Shown here piece by piece: positions 35,814 to 45,105 of a DNA stretch of 64,000 nucleotides (its first letter is position 1; every line of letters begins with the position of its first letter). The notes under the pieces are model-generated. The model was not told where the DNA came from and ran no database searches. It was given only the letters and a program-made list of their open reading frames with translations. Where the stretch lies: positions 1,302,001 to 1,366,000 of the forward strand of contig NZ_AP020337.1 in the NCBI RefSeq assembly GCF_009176725.1. Reading direction: 5' to 3'. This stretch comes from Pseudomonas sp. KUIN-1. Lineage in GTDB: Bacteria; Pseudomonadota; Gammaproteobacteria; Pseudomonadales; Pseudomonadaceae. A program made the position numbers and the translations under genes.

Positions 35814-36083
35814 ATGCCTAGATCTTCAGAAGATGTACTGTCCGAAGAAGCTATTCAGGAGCTGGAAGCTCAGATTCCGGCCAAAGCGTCCCTTGCCACC
35901 AGAATGGCCTATGAGAAGGCAAAATCCTCCGGGCAGACAGTGTTGCTGTCCAAAGGAGGATTTATCGTCGCCGAATGTGCGGACGGCACTGAAGAAGTCG
36001 TTTGTGCCTCCACGCCGAGACGCAAGGTAGCGACCGGCTCCTTCAGGATCGGCCCAAGGTCCGCTACCAGTGCCCGTACCTAG
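35814..36083 (+). CDS. Putative antitoxin of a zeta-like toxin module
   Basis: An 89-residue protein with a strong ribosome site (AGGAGG, six bases upstream). It is helical and acidic in the first half (SEDVLSEEAIQELEAQIPAK), then has a short beta-rich part (QTVLLSKGGFIVAECADGTEEVV) and a basic Ser/Arg tail. It has no known domain name that I recognise. It overlaps the start of the P-loop protein gene by 14 bp, the typical order antitoxin first, toxin second. I infer antitoxin function from this layout only. Confidence 0.65.
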   Translation: MPRSSEDVLSEEAIQELEAQIPAKASLATRMAYEKAKSSGQTVLLSKGGFIVAECADGTEEVVCASTPRRKVATGSFRIGPRSATSART

Positions 36084-36816
36084 GCTACGCGTATTTGCCG
36101 GCCCTAACGGTTCAGGCAAGAGCACCATCAAGCGCATACTTGATCCTGACCTGATTTACATTTACGTCAATGCCGACGACCTTGAGCGTGAGGCGGGCGA
36201 TAATGGGTTTATAGATCTTTCCCCTTTTTCGATTGAAGATGATCAGCAAGCTTTCCGGGCGTTTTTCTCCTCGCACCCCCTCATTGAAAGAGAACGGTTG
36301 GCTTGTCAGGCTGAGCATTTCTTCATCACCGCCCAATCGCTATTGATTGAAGGCATCACATTCACTTCTTACCACGCCTCGGTCGTTGCTGATTTCATCA
36401 GGCATCAATTGCTTGTTCAGTCCGCCAGCTTCACGTTTGAGACAGTCATGTCGGACCGTTCCAAAGTGGAGTTCATCAAAAAAGCCAAGGCGATGGGATA
36501 CCGGACTTATTTATATTTCGTTGCCACTGAAAACCCGAGTATCAATATCAACCGGATCGCGATTCGTGTTGGCGAGGGCGGGCACAATGTCACCCCTGAG
36601 AAAGTGCATGCCCGTTATCACAGATGCCTGGCGTTACTGCCGGAGGCTATCCAGGCAACGAGTCGAGCATACTTGTTTGATAACTCTGGAGATACTGCAG
36701 AACTCGAAGCAGAAATCACAGACGCTTCGATTGTCGAATACAAAATTGACGAAGTCCCGGAGTGGTGCAAAGTGGCCATTGAAGGGCTTGAACGGCTTAT
36801 CGATCCGGAACCTTAG
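36070..36816 (+). CDS. Zeta-toxin-like P-loop kinase/ATPase
   Basis: A 248-residue P-loop protein with a GTG start overlapping the preceding gene. Walker A is GPNGSGKST (residues 11-19). The N-terminal sequence RLRVFAGPNGSGKSTIKRIL, then YVNADDLEREA and the strand FTFETVMSDRSKVEFIKKAKAMGYRTYLYFVAT match the zeta toxin/YhfG-YpnF P-loop kinase group (compare the NADD and ETVxS motifs). Zeta toxins phosphorylate UDP-N-acetylglucosamine. The later NINRIAIRVGEGGHNVTPEKVHARYHR is the typical Arg/His-bearing lid region of this family. The pair is less GC-rich than its neighbours and is an accessory insertion between core genes. Confidence 0.82.
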   Translation: MPVPRLRVFAGPNGSGKSTIKRILDPDLIYIYVNADDLEREAGDNGFIDLSPFSIEDDQQAFRAFFSSHPLIERERLACQAEHFFITAQSLLIEGITFTSYHASVVADFIRHQLLVQSASFTFETVMSDRSKVEFIKKAKAMGYRTYLYFVATENPSININRIAIRVGEGGHNVTPEKVHARYHRCLALLPEAIQATSRAYLFDNSGDTAELEAEITDASIVEYKIDEVPEWCKVAIEGLERLIDPEP

Positions 36817-36923
36817 AAGTGCGCTTTATCGCAGTACAAACTCTTGACTGCCCACCGCAGGGCGCACAGGCGCTCACGTATCAGACCTGCCCCCCAGAAG
36901 TTTTGATTTGAAGCGTAGAAACC

Positions 36924-37610
36924 TCACGCCTCATACCGCCGCCGCGCATCACTGAGCATGGAGATCGTCAGTTTGCGTACTTCCAGTTTGCTGATCTCTA
37001 CATGGGAACGCAGCAGCAATAAGGCTTCGTCACGTTTGCGCGCCTGAAGGGCATTGAGGATCGCGGCGTGTTCGAGGTAGGTATGTTCGATACGCGCGCT
37101 TTTGAAGAAGTCCAGGCGGCGCACAATACGGATGCGCTCGGTCACTTCCTGATGGATGCGGGCCATTTCCAGGTTGCCTGAAGCGGCCACCAGTTGGGTG
37201 TGGAACTGTTCATCGAGGTCGGCGACCACTTGCATATCTATCTGCCAGCAATCGCGATCGATCAACCAGTGCTGGCGCAGAATAGTGAGTTCCGGATGCA
37301 CTTCGGCGCAGGCACAGATGCGCTCGACCGCCGCGCACTCCAGCACGATGCGCAGATCGTAGAGCTGGTCGATCTGGTTGAAATCCAGAGGCTTGACTGA
37401 CCAGCCACGCCGGAACTCGACGTCCAGGTAGCCTTCGCGTTGCAGGCGGTAGAGTGCGTCACGCACCGGCGTTCGCGAGACCTGATAACGGTCGGCCAGT
37501 TGGGTTTCGGTGAAGCGGTCGTAGGGCAGCAGGTAGAAGTCGAAAATCTCCTGCTTGAGCCGCCGATAGACGTCTTCAGCCAGCGCGTTGGTGGTGTTCG
37601 GGGAATTCAA
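36924..37610 (-). CDS. GntR-family (FadR/VanR-type) regulator of the ureido-nitrogen operon
   Basis: Ligand-responsive repressor or activator, 228 residues. The N-terminal winged helix carries LAEDVYRRLKQEIFDFYLLP, TETQLADRYQVSRTPVRDALYRLQREGYL (GntR HTH). The C-terminal all-helical FCD domain (about 85-220) has DLRIVLECAAVERI, DEQFHTQLVAASGN and HAAILNALQARKRDEA with metal-ligand-like Asp/His residues. It is the last gene of the ten-gene operon; its start overlaps the stop of the AtzH-like gene (ATGA). A TGTATACA palindrome at the operon start (46927) is a good candidate binding site. Confidence 0.93.
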   Translation of the reverse strand: MNSPNTTNALAEDVYRRLKQEIFDFYLLPYDRFTETQLADRYQVSRTPVRDALYRLQREGYLDVEFRRGWSVKPLDFNQIDQLYDLRIVLECAAVERICACAEVHPELTILRQHWLIDRDCWQIDMQVVADLDEQFHTQLVAASGNLEMARIHQEVTERIRIVRRLDFFKSARIEHTYLEHAAILNALQARKRDEALLLLRSHVEISKLEVRKLTISMLSDARRRYEA

Positions 37611-38002
37611 GGGCGTGGCTCCAGGCTGCTCAGGTCAATGCTGACATGTGCGGCAACGACTTTCCAGCCGCCATCCAGCCGCGCCCAGGTCTGCATCTGC
37701 CGGCCAAGGCGCTGGGTGACGCCATCATGAAACTCGGTACTGACCGTGGCGAAGTCTTCACCGAAGGTGCTCACAACGGTGCGCAGCAGCGTGCGGCCCG
37801 GTCCCACCGGCTGACACTGGCGTCGATAGCGCGCAATCGTCTCGGCGCCATGCAGGTTCTCGGCGACGCCGTAGCGGACGGTCTGTTCGGAATTCCAGAA
37901 ATACGCATCCAGCGTGCTCAGTTCATTGGCCAGCAGGGCGCGTTCGTAGTCGTGAAAGGCGTGGGTCACTTCAGCGACCACGTGGGGGAGGTTGATGTCC
38001 AT
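37607..38002 (-). CDS. AtzH/HpxZ-like DUF3225 protein
   Basis: Small SnoaL/NTF2-like-fold protein, 131 residues, of the DUF3225 family. Visible family segments: FHDYERALLANELSTLDAYFWNS, VRYGVAENLHGAETIARYRRQC, and GRQMQTWARLDGGWKVVAAHVS. AtzH of Pseudomonas sp. ADP acts on 1,3-dicarboxyurea to give allophanate in cyanuric acid breakdown, and HpxZ accompanies oxalurate use. Here it lies in an operon with biuret-hydrolase-type and allophanate-hydrolase genes, which suits an allophanate-feeding role. Overlaps both neighbours (1 bp and 4 bp). Confidence 0.85.
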   Translation of the reverse strand: MDINLPHVVAEVTHAFHDYERALLANELSTLDAYFWNSEQTVRYGVAENLHGAETIARYRRQCQPVGPGRTLLRTVVSTFGEDFATVSTEFHDGVTQRLGRQMQTWARLDGGWKVVAAHVSIDLSSLEPRP

Positions 38003-38679
38003 CAGTGTGTGCTCCTTGTCTGCAGCGCCTGCTCCAGGTCCGTCAACGAGGCAACCCGGCCGACGATCCCGCCTTGTGCGGTGATCATCTCCAGCGTGGC
38101 CTTTTTGAACGCAGGGAAGTAGCTTTCGGTCGCGTCCTCGATCAGCAGGCAGCGATAACCCCGGTCATTGGCTTCGCGCATGCTGGTCTGCACGCAGACT
38201 TCGGTGGTGACGCCGGCAAAGATCAAATGGGTGATCCCGGCTTGGCTCAGCCGCTGCTGCAGGTCGGTGGCGAAGAACATGCCTTTGCCGGGTTTGTCGA
38301 TGACCCACTCGTCAGCGAGTGGTGCCAGGGCGTCGATAATCTGATTGCCGGGTTCGCCGCGAATCAGGATGCGCCCCATGGGGCCGGGATCGCCGATGCG
38401 CAGGCCCGGCGAGCCATGGTCACGTTTGGCTTGCGGGCAGTCGGCAAGGTCCGGGCGGTGTGATTCGCGGGTATGGATCACCGTCATGCCTTCATCGCGC
38501 GCCAGCGTCAGCAGGCGTTGCACGGACGGTACGATGGCCTGCAACGGTGCGACGTCGTTGCCCAGTGCGGCACCAAAGCCGCCGGGTTCGAGGAAATCGC
38601 GCTGCATGTCGATGATCACCACAGCGGTACGGGACGTGTCGAAGGCGAAGCGGTCAGGGCGCGCATTGACCTTGTTCAT
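38002..38679 (-). CDS. Isochorismatase-fold cysteine hydrolase (first copy)
   Basis: Amidohydrolase of the isochorismatase-like family, 225 residues. The catalytic triad is visible: Asp24 in IIDMQRDF, Lys129 in VIDKPGKG and Cys162 in [10 protein letters not shown], with the cis-peptide preceding the Cys. Motifs [10 protein letters not shown] and REANDRGY are shared with biuret and ureidoacrylate hydrolases. It is distinct from the second paralog (40214-40900) in the same operon but shares its pattern. The substrate is probably another ureido or amide compound of the pathway. Start and stop overlap neighbouring genes. Confidence 0.88.
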   Translation of the reverse strand: MNKVNARPDRFAFDTSRTAVVIIDMQRDFLEPGGFGAALGNDVAPLQAIVPSVQRLLTLARDEGMTVIHTRESHRPDLADCPQAKRDHGSPGLRIGDPGPMGRILIRGEPGNQIIDALAPLADEWVIDKPGKGMFFATDLQQRLSQAGITHLIFAGVTTEVCVQTSMREANDRGYRCLLIEDATESYFPAFKKATLEMITAQGGIVGRVASLTDLEQALQTRSTH

Positions 38680-40217
38680 GCCGATTGCCCCGCGAGATGC
38701 TCGGCCCCGGCCATGTGTCGGCCCAGCTCGGTACGGTCGGCGTCCGCTGCACGGGTTTCAAACACCAGTTCGCCGTCGTGAATGACCACGATACGGTCTG
38801 CCAGGCTCAGCAGCTCGTCGAGGTCTTCACTGAGCAGCAGGACCGCTGTGCCGCTGTTGCGAGCGTCGATCAGGCGCTGGTGAATGAGCGCGACACTGGC
38901 GAAGTCCAGACCGAATACCGGGTTGGCGACGATCAGCACCGCGACGTCGTGGGTCAGTTCACGGGCCAGTACAGCGCGCTGCACGTTACCCCCGGACAAG
39001 GTGCCGATCGGCCGGTCAGGGTCGTTGGGCGACACCTGGAACTGCTCAATCAGGCTGCGTGCCTGCACACCTGCTGCGCGACGATCCAGACGCCAGCCCT
39101 GGCGGCAGAGAGGCGGCTGGTCGAAATTGCGCAGGGCCAGGTTGTCAGCCACGCTGAACGTGCCGATGCAGGCGTTGCGCAGGGGCTCTTCAGGCAGGCT
39201 GAACACGCGCAGGCGCTGCATCTGTTCACGCCGTGCGTGGTAAGGCTGACCGTCGACCGCTATCTGCCCGGCGCTGAAGGCGCGCTGGCCGAGCAGCGCT
39301 TCGGTGAGTTCACGCTGACCGTTGCCGGAGATGCCTGCAACCCCGACGATTTCACCCGGGTGAACGGCCAGAGACAGGTTTTTCACCGCCAGCGTGCCTT
39401 TGTCGCCAGGCACATCCAGGCCTGTCACCTGCAACTGCGGCGGGCGGGCCGCCATCACCGGGCGCTCGCTGCTCACCCCGCGTACCTGTGCGTCGCCCAT
39501 CATCCACGCCGCCATCTGTTGCGTGGTGGTGTCAGCCACTGCCGCGCTGCCCACCCAGCGACCCTTGCGCAACACAGTGACGTCATCGGCGTAGGTGCTG
39601 ACTTCGCGAAACTTGTGGGTGATCATCAGGACGGTCAGTTCGCCACGATGCGCCATCGCCTGCATCAGCCCCAGCACCTCGTCGGCTTCCTGCGGCGTGA
39701 GCACCGAAGTCGGTTCGTCGAGAATCACCAGCCGGCGCTCCAGATACAGCTGCTTGAGGATTTCCAGTTTCTGCTTTTCGCCGGCCGCCAGGCTGCTGAC
39801 CGGACGATGGATGTCCAGACGAAAAGGCATTTTTGCCATGAACGCTTCCAGGCGCTGGTGCTCGCTGGCCCAGTCGATACGCCACGGCAGATCGCCGCGC
39901 GACAGCACCAGGTTTTCCGCCACGCTCAGGCCCGGCGCGACGGTGAAGTGCTGATACACCATGCCGATCTGCAACTGATGAGAGTCGCGCGGGGTGCGAA
40001 TTTCGTGTTCGCGGTTGTTGATCAGAATGCTGCCCGACTGCAGCGGGCTGTAGCCGATGATGCCTTTGACCAGCGTACTCTTGCCGGCGCCGTTCTCGCC
40101 GAGCAGGGCATGGACGGTGCCGGCGCGGACCTTGAAGGACACCTCGTCGAGCGCGCAAAAACTGCCGAAGTATTTGCTCGCACCAATCGTCTCAAGGCTC
40201 GGGGCGCGCATGTTCAT
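38676..40217 (-). CDS. Double ABC ATPase of a BMP/nucleoside-type importer
   Basis: Energises uptake through the two permeases in the operon. 513 residues with two fused ATPase domains. The first has Walker [10 protein letters not shown], signature [11 protein letters not shown], and Walker [10 protein letters not shown]. The second has a degenerate Walker A (GISGNGQRE), an intact signature LSGGNVQR, and a Walker-B position VAVLIVANP in which the catalytic Glu and Asp are replaced ([10 protein letters not shown]). This asymmetric pattern is normal in the BmpD/NupA/YufO and sugar-importer group. Its start overlaps the biuret-hydrolase-like gene by 4 bp. Confidence 0.93.
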   Translation of the reverse strand: MNMRAPSLETIGASKYFGSFCALDEVSFKVRAGTVHALLGENGAGKSTLVKGIIGYSPLQSGSILINNREHEIRTPRDSHQLQIGMVYQHFTVAPGLSVAENLVLSRGDLPWRIDWASEHQRLEAFMAKMPFRLDIHRPVSSLAAGEKQKLEILKQLYLERRLVILDEPTSVLTPQEADEVLGLMQAMAHRGELTVLMITHKFREVSTYADDVTVLRKGRWVGSAAVADTTTQQMAAWMMGDAQVRGVSSERPVMAARPPQLQVTGLDVPGDKGTLAVKNLSLAVHPGEIVGVAGISGNGQRELTEALLGQRAFSAGQIAVDGQPYHARREQMQRLRVFSLPEEPLRNACIGTFSVADNLALRNFDQPPLCRQGWRLDRRAAGVQARSLIEQFQVSPNDPDRPIGTLSGGNVQRAVLARELTHDVAVLIVANPVFGLDFASVALIHQRLIDARNSGTAVLLLSEDLDELLSLADRIVVIHDGELVFETRAADADRTELGRHMAGAEHLAGQSA

Positions 40218-40900
40218 GCTCCCAGCAGGTCGCGAAGCATCGAGGAATGGCCGACCGCACCGAACACGCCACCCTGCATTTTGACCATGCTCAGGGCCGC
40301 CGCATGGTTGTCAGGGTCGGTCGCCCCGCAGCAGTCTTCCAGCAGCAGGCACTCGAAGCCACGGTCATTGGCTTCGCGCAGGGTGGTGTGCACGCAGACG
40401 TCGGTGGTGATGCCGGTCAGGATCAGATTGTCGATGCCGCGAGTGCGCAGAATCAGTTCCAGATCGGTGGCGCAGAAGGAGCCTTTGCCGGGCTTGTCGA
40501 GCACGATTTCGCCGGGCAGCGGTGCCAACTCGCCAATGATTTCCCAGCCCGGCTCGCCACGCACCAGAATCTTGCCGCACGGACCGGGGTCGCCGATTCC
40601 CGCGCCGATGCGCTGCGAGCGCCAGCGTTTGTTGGCGGGCAAGTCACTGAGGTCCGGGCGATGACCTTCGCGGGTATGGATGATGGTGAAGCCCAGCGGG
40701 CGCATTGTGGCGAGCAGCGCCTTGATCGGCTCGATGGGCGCACGGGTCAGCGCCAGATCGTAACCCATGCTGTCCACGTAGCCGCCGACGCCGCAGAAGT
40801 CGGTCTGCATGTCGATCACGATCAAGGCCGTGTTGTGCGCATGCAATTGCCCGTTCCAGGGCCAGGGGTAGGGCGCCGATGCAATATGACGTTCGCTCAT
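40214..40900 (-). CDS. biuH: Biuret amidohydrolase (isochorismatase-fold cysteine hydrolase)
   Basis: Predicted to hydrolyse biuret to allophanate and ammonia. The ATG at 40900 has AAGGAG upstream (228 residues); the upstream extension of the frame has no support. Triad: Asp30 in VIDMQTDF, Lys136 in LDKPGKG and Cys169 in TTDVCVHTT. The spacing Asp-Lys 106 and Lys-Cys 33 equals that of the Rhizobium biuret hydrolase (Asp36, Lys142, Cys175). Long segments match that enzyme as I remember it: [50 protein letters not shown]. The operon also holds allophanate hydrolase, the next enzyme. Confidence 0.88.
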   Translation of the reverse strand: MSERHIASAPYPWPWNGQLHAHNTALIVIDMQTDFCGVGGYVDSMGYDLALTRAPIEPIKALLATMRPLGFTIIHTREGHRPDLSDLPANKRWRSQRIGAGIGDPGPCGKILVRGEPGWEIIGELAPLPGEIVLDKPGKGSFCATDLELILRTRGIDNLILTGITTDVCVHTTLREANDRGFECLLLEDCCGATDPDNHAAALSMVKMQGGVFGAVGHSSMLRDLLGA

Positions 40901-40904
40901 GGCG

Positions 40905-41921
40905 TTACTCCTTCCAGCTGCCGGGGGTGGGTTTGAAGTCGCGCTCGGGGGCCGCAAAACCGCACGAGCTGCCATCGGTATGCACGACATCGTCTTCCCA
41001 CGGCAGACGGTACTGACCTGCGCTCAGATCGTGCATGTAGGTGTAAGGGCAGTCGCGTGCGCCGCCCTTGACCGCCACATAGCCGCGATGCCCGAATTGA
41101 TAGATGTTGTTTTCCACGCCCCAGTGCACACGGGCTTCGCGGACCAGGTCGGGGCGCAGTTCGCAGCAGACGATTTCGTCGGCCCGGCCGCCCCCTTCGG
41201 CCATGATCGTGCCGTCGAAGTCGACAAACATCGCCTCGCCCATGGAGTCGAACGTGCCGTCGGAGCCGCACATGCAGACGCTTGCGGTCTGCATCAGGTT
41301 GGTGAAGGCGTTGCTCTGATTGGTGATTTTCCACGAGTGGCGGATCGGTGCGGTGTAACCCGCGGTGCGCAGCATGATGTCGGCGCCCTTGTAGGCGCAC
41401 TCGCGGGCCATTTCCGGGAACATGCCGTCATGGCAGATGATCAGCGCCAGCTTGCTGCCGCGCGGTCCGTCGCAGACCGGAATACCCAGATCGCCCGGCT
41501 CCCACGGTTCGACCGGCACCCACGGGTGCAGCTTGCGGTAGTACAGGCGGATCTCTCCAAGGTCATCGACGATCAGGCCACTGTTGAACGGGTTGCCGTG
41601 CGGGTTGGCTTCCATGATCGAGAAGCAGCCCCATATCCGGTGCGTCTTGCACGCCTCGCGCAGTGCCATGACTTCCGGGCCGTCGAGGCTGCACATGATC
41701 TCCGGCGCCGTGCTCATCGACAGGCCGTGCAGCGAGTATTCGGGGAATACGATCAGATCCATGCCCGGATTGCTGCGCCGAGCCTTGGCAACCATGCCGA
41801 CCACTTTCTGCGTCTGCATCCACAACGCCTCGCGCGTATGCGGATCGGGCAGCGCCAGTTGCGCCAGGCCGATCACCACGCCATTGGGCGACTTGTTCAA
41901 ACCACCAAGACCACTGGCCAT
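40905..41921 (-). CDS. Formamidase/aliphatic amidase (nitrilase superfamily)
   Basis: Hydrolyses a short amide to acid plus ammonia; closest in sequence to AmiF formamidases. It has 338 residues. Catalytic triad Glu61 ([10 protein letters not shown]), Lys130 (YYRKLHPW) and Cys163 ([11 protein letters not shown]), with the 33-residue Lys-Cys spacing of AmiF. Family stretches [24 protein letters not shown] and [27 protein letters not shown] are present. In this operon it may release ammonia from formamide or from a formylated intermediate. Only four bases separate it from the biuH gene. Confidence 0.88.
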   Translation of the reverse strand: MASGLGGLNKSPNGVVIGLAQLALPDPHTREALWMQTQKVVGMVAKARRSNPGMDLIVFPEYSLHGLSMSTAPEIMCSLDGPEVMALREACKTHRIWGCFSIMEANPHGNPFNSGLIVDDLGEIRLYYRKLHPWVPVEPWEPGDLGIPVCDGPRGSKLALIICHDGMFPEMARECAYKGADIMLRTAGYTAPIRHSWKITNQSNAFTNLMQTASVCMCGSDGTFDSMGEAMFVDFDGTIMAEGGGRADEIVCCELRPDLVREARVHWGVENNIYQFGHRGYVAVKGGARDCPYTYMHDLSAGQYRLPWEDDVVHTDGSSCGFAAPERDFKPTPGSWKE

Positions 41922-41948
41922 GCAATGTCTCCTCGAAAAAAGATCAGT

Positions 41949-42869
41949 TCATCGCGTCAGGCTGAGTTCGCCCGGCGCGCCGTTCAAAGTGCGACCACGG
42001 CGACAGGTGGCGTACATCACCACCAGCGTCAGCGCATAAGGTGCTGCGGCAAACAGGTAATAGCCGGTGCTGATACCGACCGCTTGCAGGGCCGGGCCGA
42101 TGGCACCGGCAGCGCCGAACAGCAACGACGCCCACAGACACGCCAACGGGCGCCAGCGGGCAAAGATCACCAGCGCCACGGCCATCAGCCCCTGACCGCT
42201 GGACAGCCCTTCGTTCCAGCTGCCGGGGTAGTAGAGCGACAGATAGGCACCGCCGATACCGGCCAGCCCGCCGCCCACCGCAGTGGCCACGATGCGTACC
42301 TTGAGCGGTCGATAGCCCAGCGCCTGAGCGGTTTCGGCATGGTCGCCGACCAGACGCAGCATCAGCCCCCAGCGCGTGGTGCGCAGCCCCCAGTGCAGCA
42401 CGAACGCCAGCGCTGCACCGACGAAGAACAGCACATTGATGTTCAGCGCCGAGCGCACGCGTTCTTCGCTGCTCCAGGCACCCAGCGCCAGTGAAGGCAG
42501 CATGGGCGCCTGTGGCTGGATAAAGGCTTTGCCGAGAAAGAACGCCAGGCCGGTGCCGAGCAGGATCAGTGCGATGCCGAACGCGATGTCGTTGACCCGT
42601 GGCAACGAGCACGCCAGCCCATGCAGCAGGCCCAGCAGAATGCCGACCCCGGCAGCCGCGCCGACGCCCAGCCACGCCGAGCCGCTCAGGCACGCGACGG
42701 CATATCCGGACATGGCACCCGCGACCAGAATGCCCTCCAGCCCCAGGTTGATCCGGCCGCTCTTCTCGGTCAGGCATTCGCCCAGGCTGACGAACAGAAA
42801 AGGCGTGCCGACGCGGATGGCGCCGGCCAGCAGGGCGAGCAGAAAGGTAGTCAGGTCGATATCAGCCAT
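41949..42869 (-). CDS. BMP/nucleoside-type ABC importer permease, second subunit
   Basis: Membrane subunit of the importer, 306 residues, eight or more helices (LTTFLLALLAGAIRVGTPFLFVSL, YAVACLSGSAWLGVGAA, GIALILLGTGLAFFLG). The conserved EKSGRINLGLEGILVAGAMSGY motif of YufQ/BmpF-type permeases is present near residue 32. A cytoplasmic coupling region is WGLMLRLVGDHAETAQALGY. Its start overlaps the stop of the partner permease by 8 bp, so the two form a heterodimer. Confidence 0.92.
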   Translation of the reverse strand: MADIDLTTFLLALLAGAIRVGTPFLFVSLGECLTEKSGRINLGLEGILVAGAMSGYAVACLSGSAWLGVGAAAGVGILLGLLHGLACSLPRVNDIAFGIALILLGTGLAFFLGKAFIQPQAPMLPSLALGAWSSEERVRSALNINVLFFVGAALAFVLHWGLRTTRWGLMLRLVGDHAETAQALGYRPLKVRIVATAVGGGLAGIGGAYLSLYYPGSWNEGLSSGQGLMAVALVIFARWRPLACLWASLLFGAAGAIGPALQAVGISTGYYLFAAAPYALTLVVMYATCRRGRTLNGAPGELSLTR

Positions 42870-43971
42870 GTTGCAGTGCTCCCTTGTCGAGCGGCGCAGG
42901 CGCCGCCGTCAGCCTGATCTTCCAGGCGGCGATACGTCCACCCAGGGCTTCCCAGAGCAGCAGATTGGTGAACAGCAGACCTTCAAGAATCAGCGTGGTG
43001 GCGTCCGGCAGACCGAGCCGTCGTTGAAGCAGTCCGCCACTGGCCTCCAGCCCGCCAAGCAGGATGGCGCAGACGATAATGGCCAGCGGATGATGGCGAG
43101 CGGCGAAGGCGACAAGGATGCCGCTGGTGCCGTAGCCTGCGATCAGTGCGGCGTTGGCGCTGCCTTGCACCGCGGTGACCTCGAACATGCCGGCCAGGCC
43201 CGCCGCCGCACCGCCCAGCAGGCAACTGAGCATGATCAGCCGGTCCACGGGCAAGCCGATCATCAGCGCAGCCCGCACGTTGCCGCCGACCACGGCGAGG
43301 GCAAAACCCTTGACGCTGTGGCGCACCAGCACATACGCCAGCAGACAGGCGACGACGCCCGCCACCAGTCCCCAGTGCACCTCGAAACTGTCGCTGATCG
43401 TGCCGATCATATAGGCATCGTCCAGCGGCGGCGTCGAAGGCTTGTTCAGGCTTGCCGGATCGCGCAGGGGGCCTTCCACCAACTGCCGGAACAGTGCCAG
43501 GGCGATGTACGAAAGCAGCAGGCTGCTGATCGTTTCATTGACCCCGCGACGCTGGCGCATCCAGCCACTCAGACCAATCCACAGTGCGCCCACGGTCATT
43601 GCTGCGACGGCCATGCAGGCAAGCATCAAACCGGCTGGCAGATCGCTGAGCCACAAGGGTGTCACTGCGGCAGCCAGGCCGCCCAGTACCAGCGCGCCTT
43701 CACCGCCGATGATGATCAGCCCGGCCCGTGCGGGCAGGGCGACGCACAGCGCGGTGAGCATCAGCGGCGCGGCGCGTTGCAAGGTGTTTTCCAGGGCGAA
43801 CCACGAGCCGAAGGCGCCTTCGCCGACCAGGTGCAGCGCCTGCCAGGCAGGCTTGCCCTGAACCGCCAGAAACAGCCCGAACAGCACGCACGAGGAAAAC
43901 ACCGCCAGCAGCGTAGGCAGCCCCGGCAACAACGCGCTGGCCAGGCGGCGCAGACTTATCGATGAACTCAT
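42862..43971 (-). CDS. BMP/nucleoside-type ABC importer permease, first subunit
   Basis: Membrane subunit of the importer, 369 residues. Helices include LPTLLAVFSSCVLFGLFLAV and PLMLTALCVALPARAGLIIIGGEGALVLG, the latter holding the G-x-I-I-G-G-E-G motif of the YufP/BmpE family. A cytoplasmic loop has RGVNETISSLLLSYIALALF. It is followed by the second permease and preceded by the binding-protein gene after 9 bp. Confidence 0.92.
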   Translation of the reverse strand: MSSSISLRRLASALLPGLPTLLAVFSSCVLFGLFLAVQGKPAWQALHLVGEGAFGSWFALENTLQRAAPLMLTALCVALPARAGLIIIGGEGALVLGGLAAAVTPLWLSDLPAGLMLACMAVAAMTVGALWIGLSGWMRQRRGVNETISSLLLSYIALALFRQLVEGPLRDPASLNKPSTPPLDDAYMIGTISDSFEVHWGLVAGVVACLLAYVLVRHSVKGFALAVVGGNVRAALMIGLPVDRLIMLSCLLGGAAAGLAGMFEVTAVQGSANAALIAGYGTSGILVAFAARHHPLAIIVCAILLGGLEASGGLLQRRLGLPDATTLILEGLLFTNLLLWEALGGRIAAWKIRLTAAPAPLDKGALQHG

Positions 43972-43980
43972 GAATGTTCC

Positions 43981-45090
43981 TCAGAGCTGGCCAAGCACGC
44001 CTTCGACCAGGTAATTCATGCTCTCCAGAGCAATGTCGGTCTGGCCTTGGGCAACACCATCGGCAATCACCACGTTGCCCTTGTTGTCCTTGAGCGGGCC
44101 TTTGAAAATCACGAACTGACCGGCCATCATCTGCGCCTTGATGGCATCGGCTTTCTGCCTGGCGTCGGCCGTGACCGCAGGCCCGTAGGCAGACGTCTTG
44201 ACGAAGCCTTCCTTCAGCCCGCCGCGCAGGAAGTTGATCATCGGCGCGCCGCTCTGGGCTGCCGCGACGTGAGCACGATAAGGCGTCTCCCAGTTCCATT
44301 CGGCCCCGGTCAGGTAGCCCTTGGGCGCCAGCGCAGCCTGGCTGGCGTGGTAGCCACAGGTCATCACGCCGCGTTTTTCAGCCGTCTCGACGATGACCTT
44401 GGGCCCGTCGACATGGCAGGTCAGTACGTCACAACCCTGGTCGATCAGGCCGTTGGCGGCCTCCGCTTCCTTGACCGGTAGCGACCAGTCACCGGTGAAG
44501 ATCACCGTGGTGACGATGCTCGGGTCGACCGAGCGGGCACCCATGGCGAAGGCGTTGAGGTTGCGCAGCACCTGAGGCACTGGTTTGGCGGCGACAAAAC
44601 CGAGCTTTTTGCTCTTGCTCATGTGCCCGGCGATCACCCCGTTGAGGTATTGCGCCTCGTCGATGTAACCGAAAAAGCTCCCCGCGTTCATCGGGTCGCG
44701 ACCTTTCTGCCAGAGACCGCCGCAGTGCGCGAAACGGACGTCGGGGTACTTTTTGGCGACCTTGACCACATGCGGTTCGAAATAGCCGAACGAGGTCGGG
44801 AAAATCAACGTGGCGCCGTCCTGACGGATCATGGCTTCCATGGTCTTCTGTACGGCCACGGTTTCCGGAACGTTCTCTTCCTCGATCACTTTGACGTTGG
44901 GCAGTGTCTTGATGATGGCCGCTGCCTGGGCGTGGGCCTGGTTGTAACCAAAGTCGTCGCGAGCGCCGACGTAGATAAAACCCACTACCAGCGGCGCATC
45001 GGCTGAATAGGCGCGACCGAAAGGCAGCGCTGCGCTCAGGCCGATAATGCCCGCCAACTTGATGAAACTGCGACGATCAACATTCGACAT
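43981..45090 (-). CDS. BMP-family ABC transporter substrate-binding protein (Tat-exported)
   Basis: Periplasmic receptor that captures the substrate for the operon's importer. 369 residues. The N terminus MSNVDRRSFIKLAGIIGLSA is a classic twin-arginine signal (RRSFIK then a weakly hydrophobic core), so export is probably folded via Tat. BMP family features follow: VVGFIYVGARDDFGYNQAHAQ, FPTSFGYFEP, VRFAHCGGLW, and QGCDVLTCHVDGP. BMP proteins of Gram-negatives commonly bind purines, pyrimidines or other N-rich rings, which fits a ureido or ring-derived nitrogen source. Confidence 0.92.
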   Translation of the reverse strand: MSNVDRRSFIKLAGIIGLSAALPFGRAYSADAPLVVGFIYVGARDDFGYNQAHAQAAAIIKTLPNVKVIEEENVPETVAVQKTMEAMIRQDGATLIFPTSFGYFEPHVVKVAKKYPDVRFAHCGGLWQKGRDPMNAGSFFGYIDEAQYLNGVIAGHMSKSKKLGFVAAKPVPQVLRNLNAFAMGARSVDPSIVTTVIFTGDWSLPVKEAEAANGLIDQGCDVLTCHVDGPKVIVETAEKRGVMTCGYHASQAALAPKGYLTGAEWNWETPYRAHVAAAQSGAPMINFLRGGLKEGFVKTSAYGPAVTADARQKADAIKAQMMAGQFVIFKGPLKDNKGNVVIADGVAQGQTDIALESMNYLVEGVLGQL

Positions 45091-45105
45091 GTGTGCTACC
45101 TCGGG

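Noticed and set aside
35621..35821. 66-codon open frame upstream of the antitoxin-like gene
   Set aside because: No ribosome site, unusual composition, and it crosses the predicted promoter and start of the next gene.
38685..43965. Several plus-strand open frames of 500-660 codons across the nitrogen operon
   Set aside because: They mirror the minus-strand ABC and hydrolase genes codon for codon, show no domains, and overlap each other.
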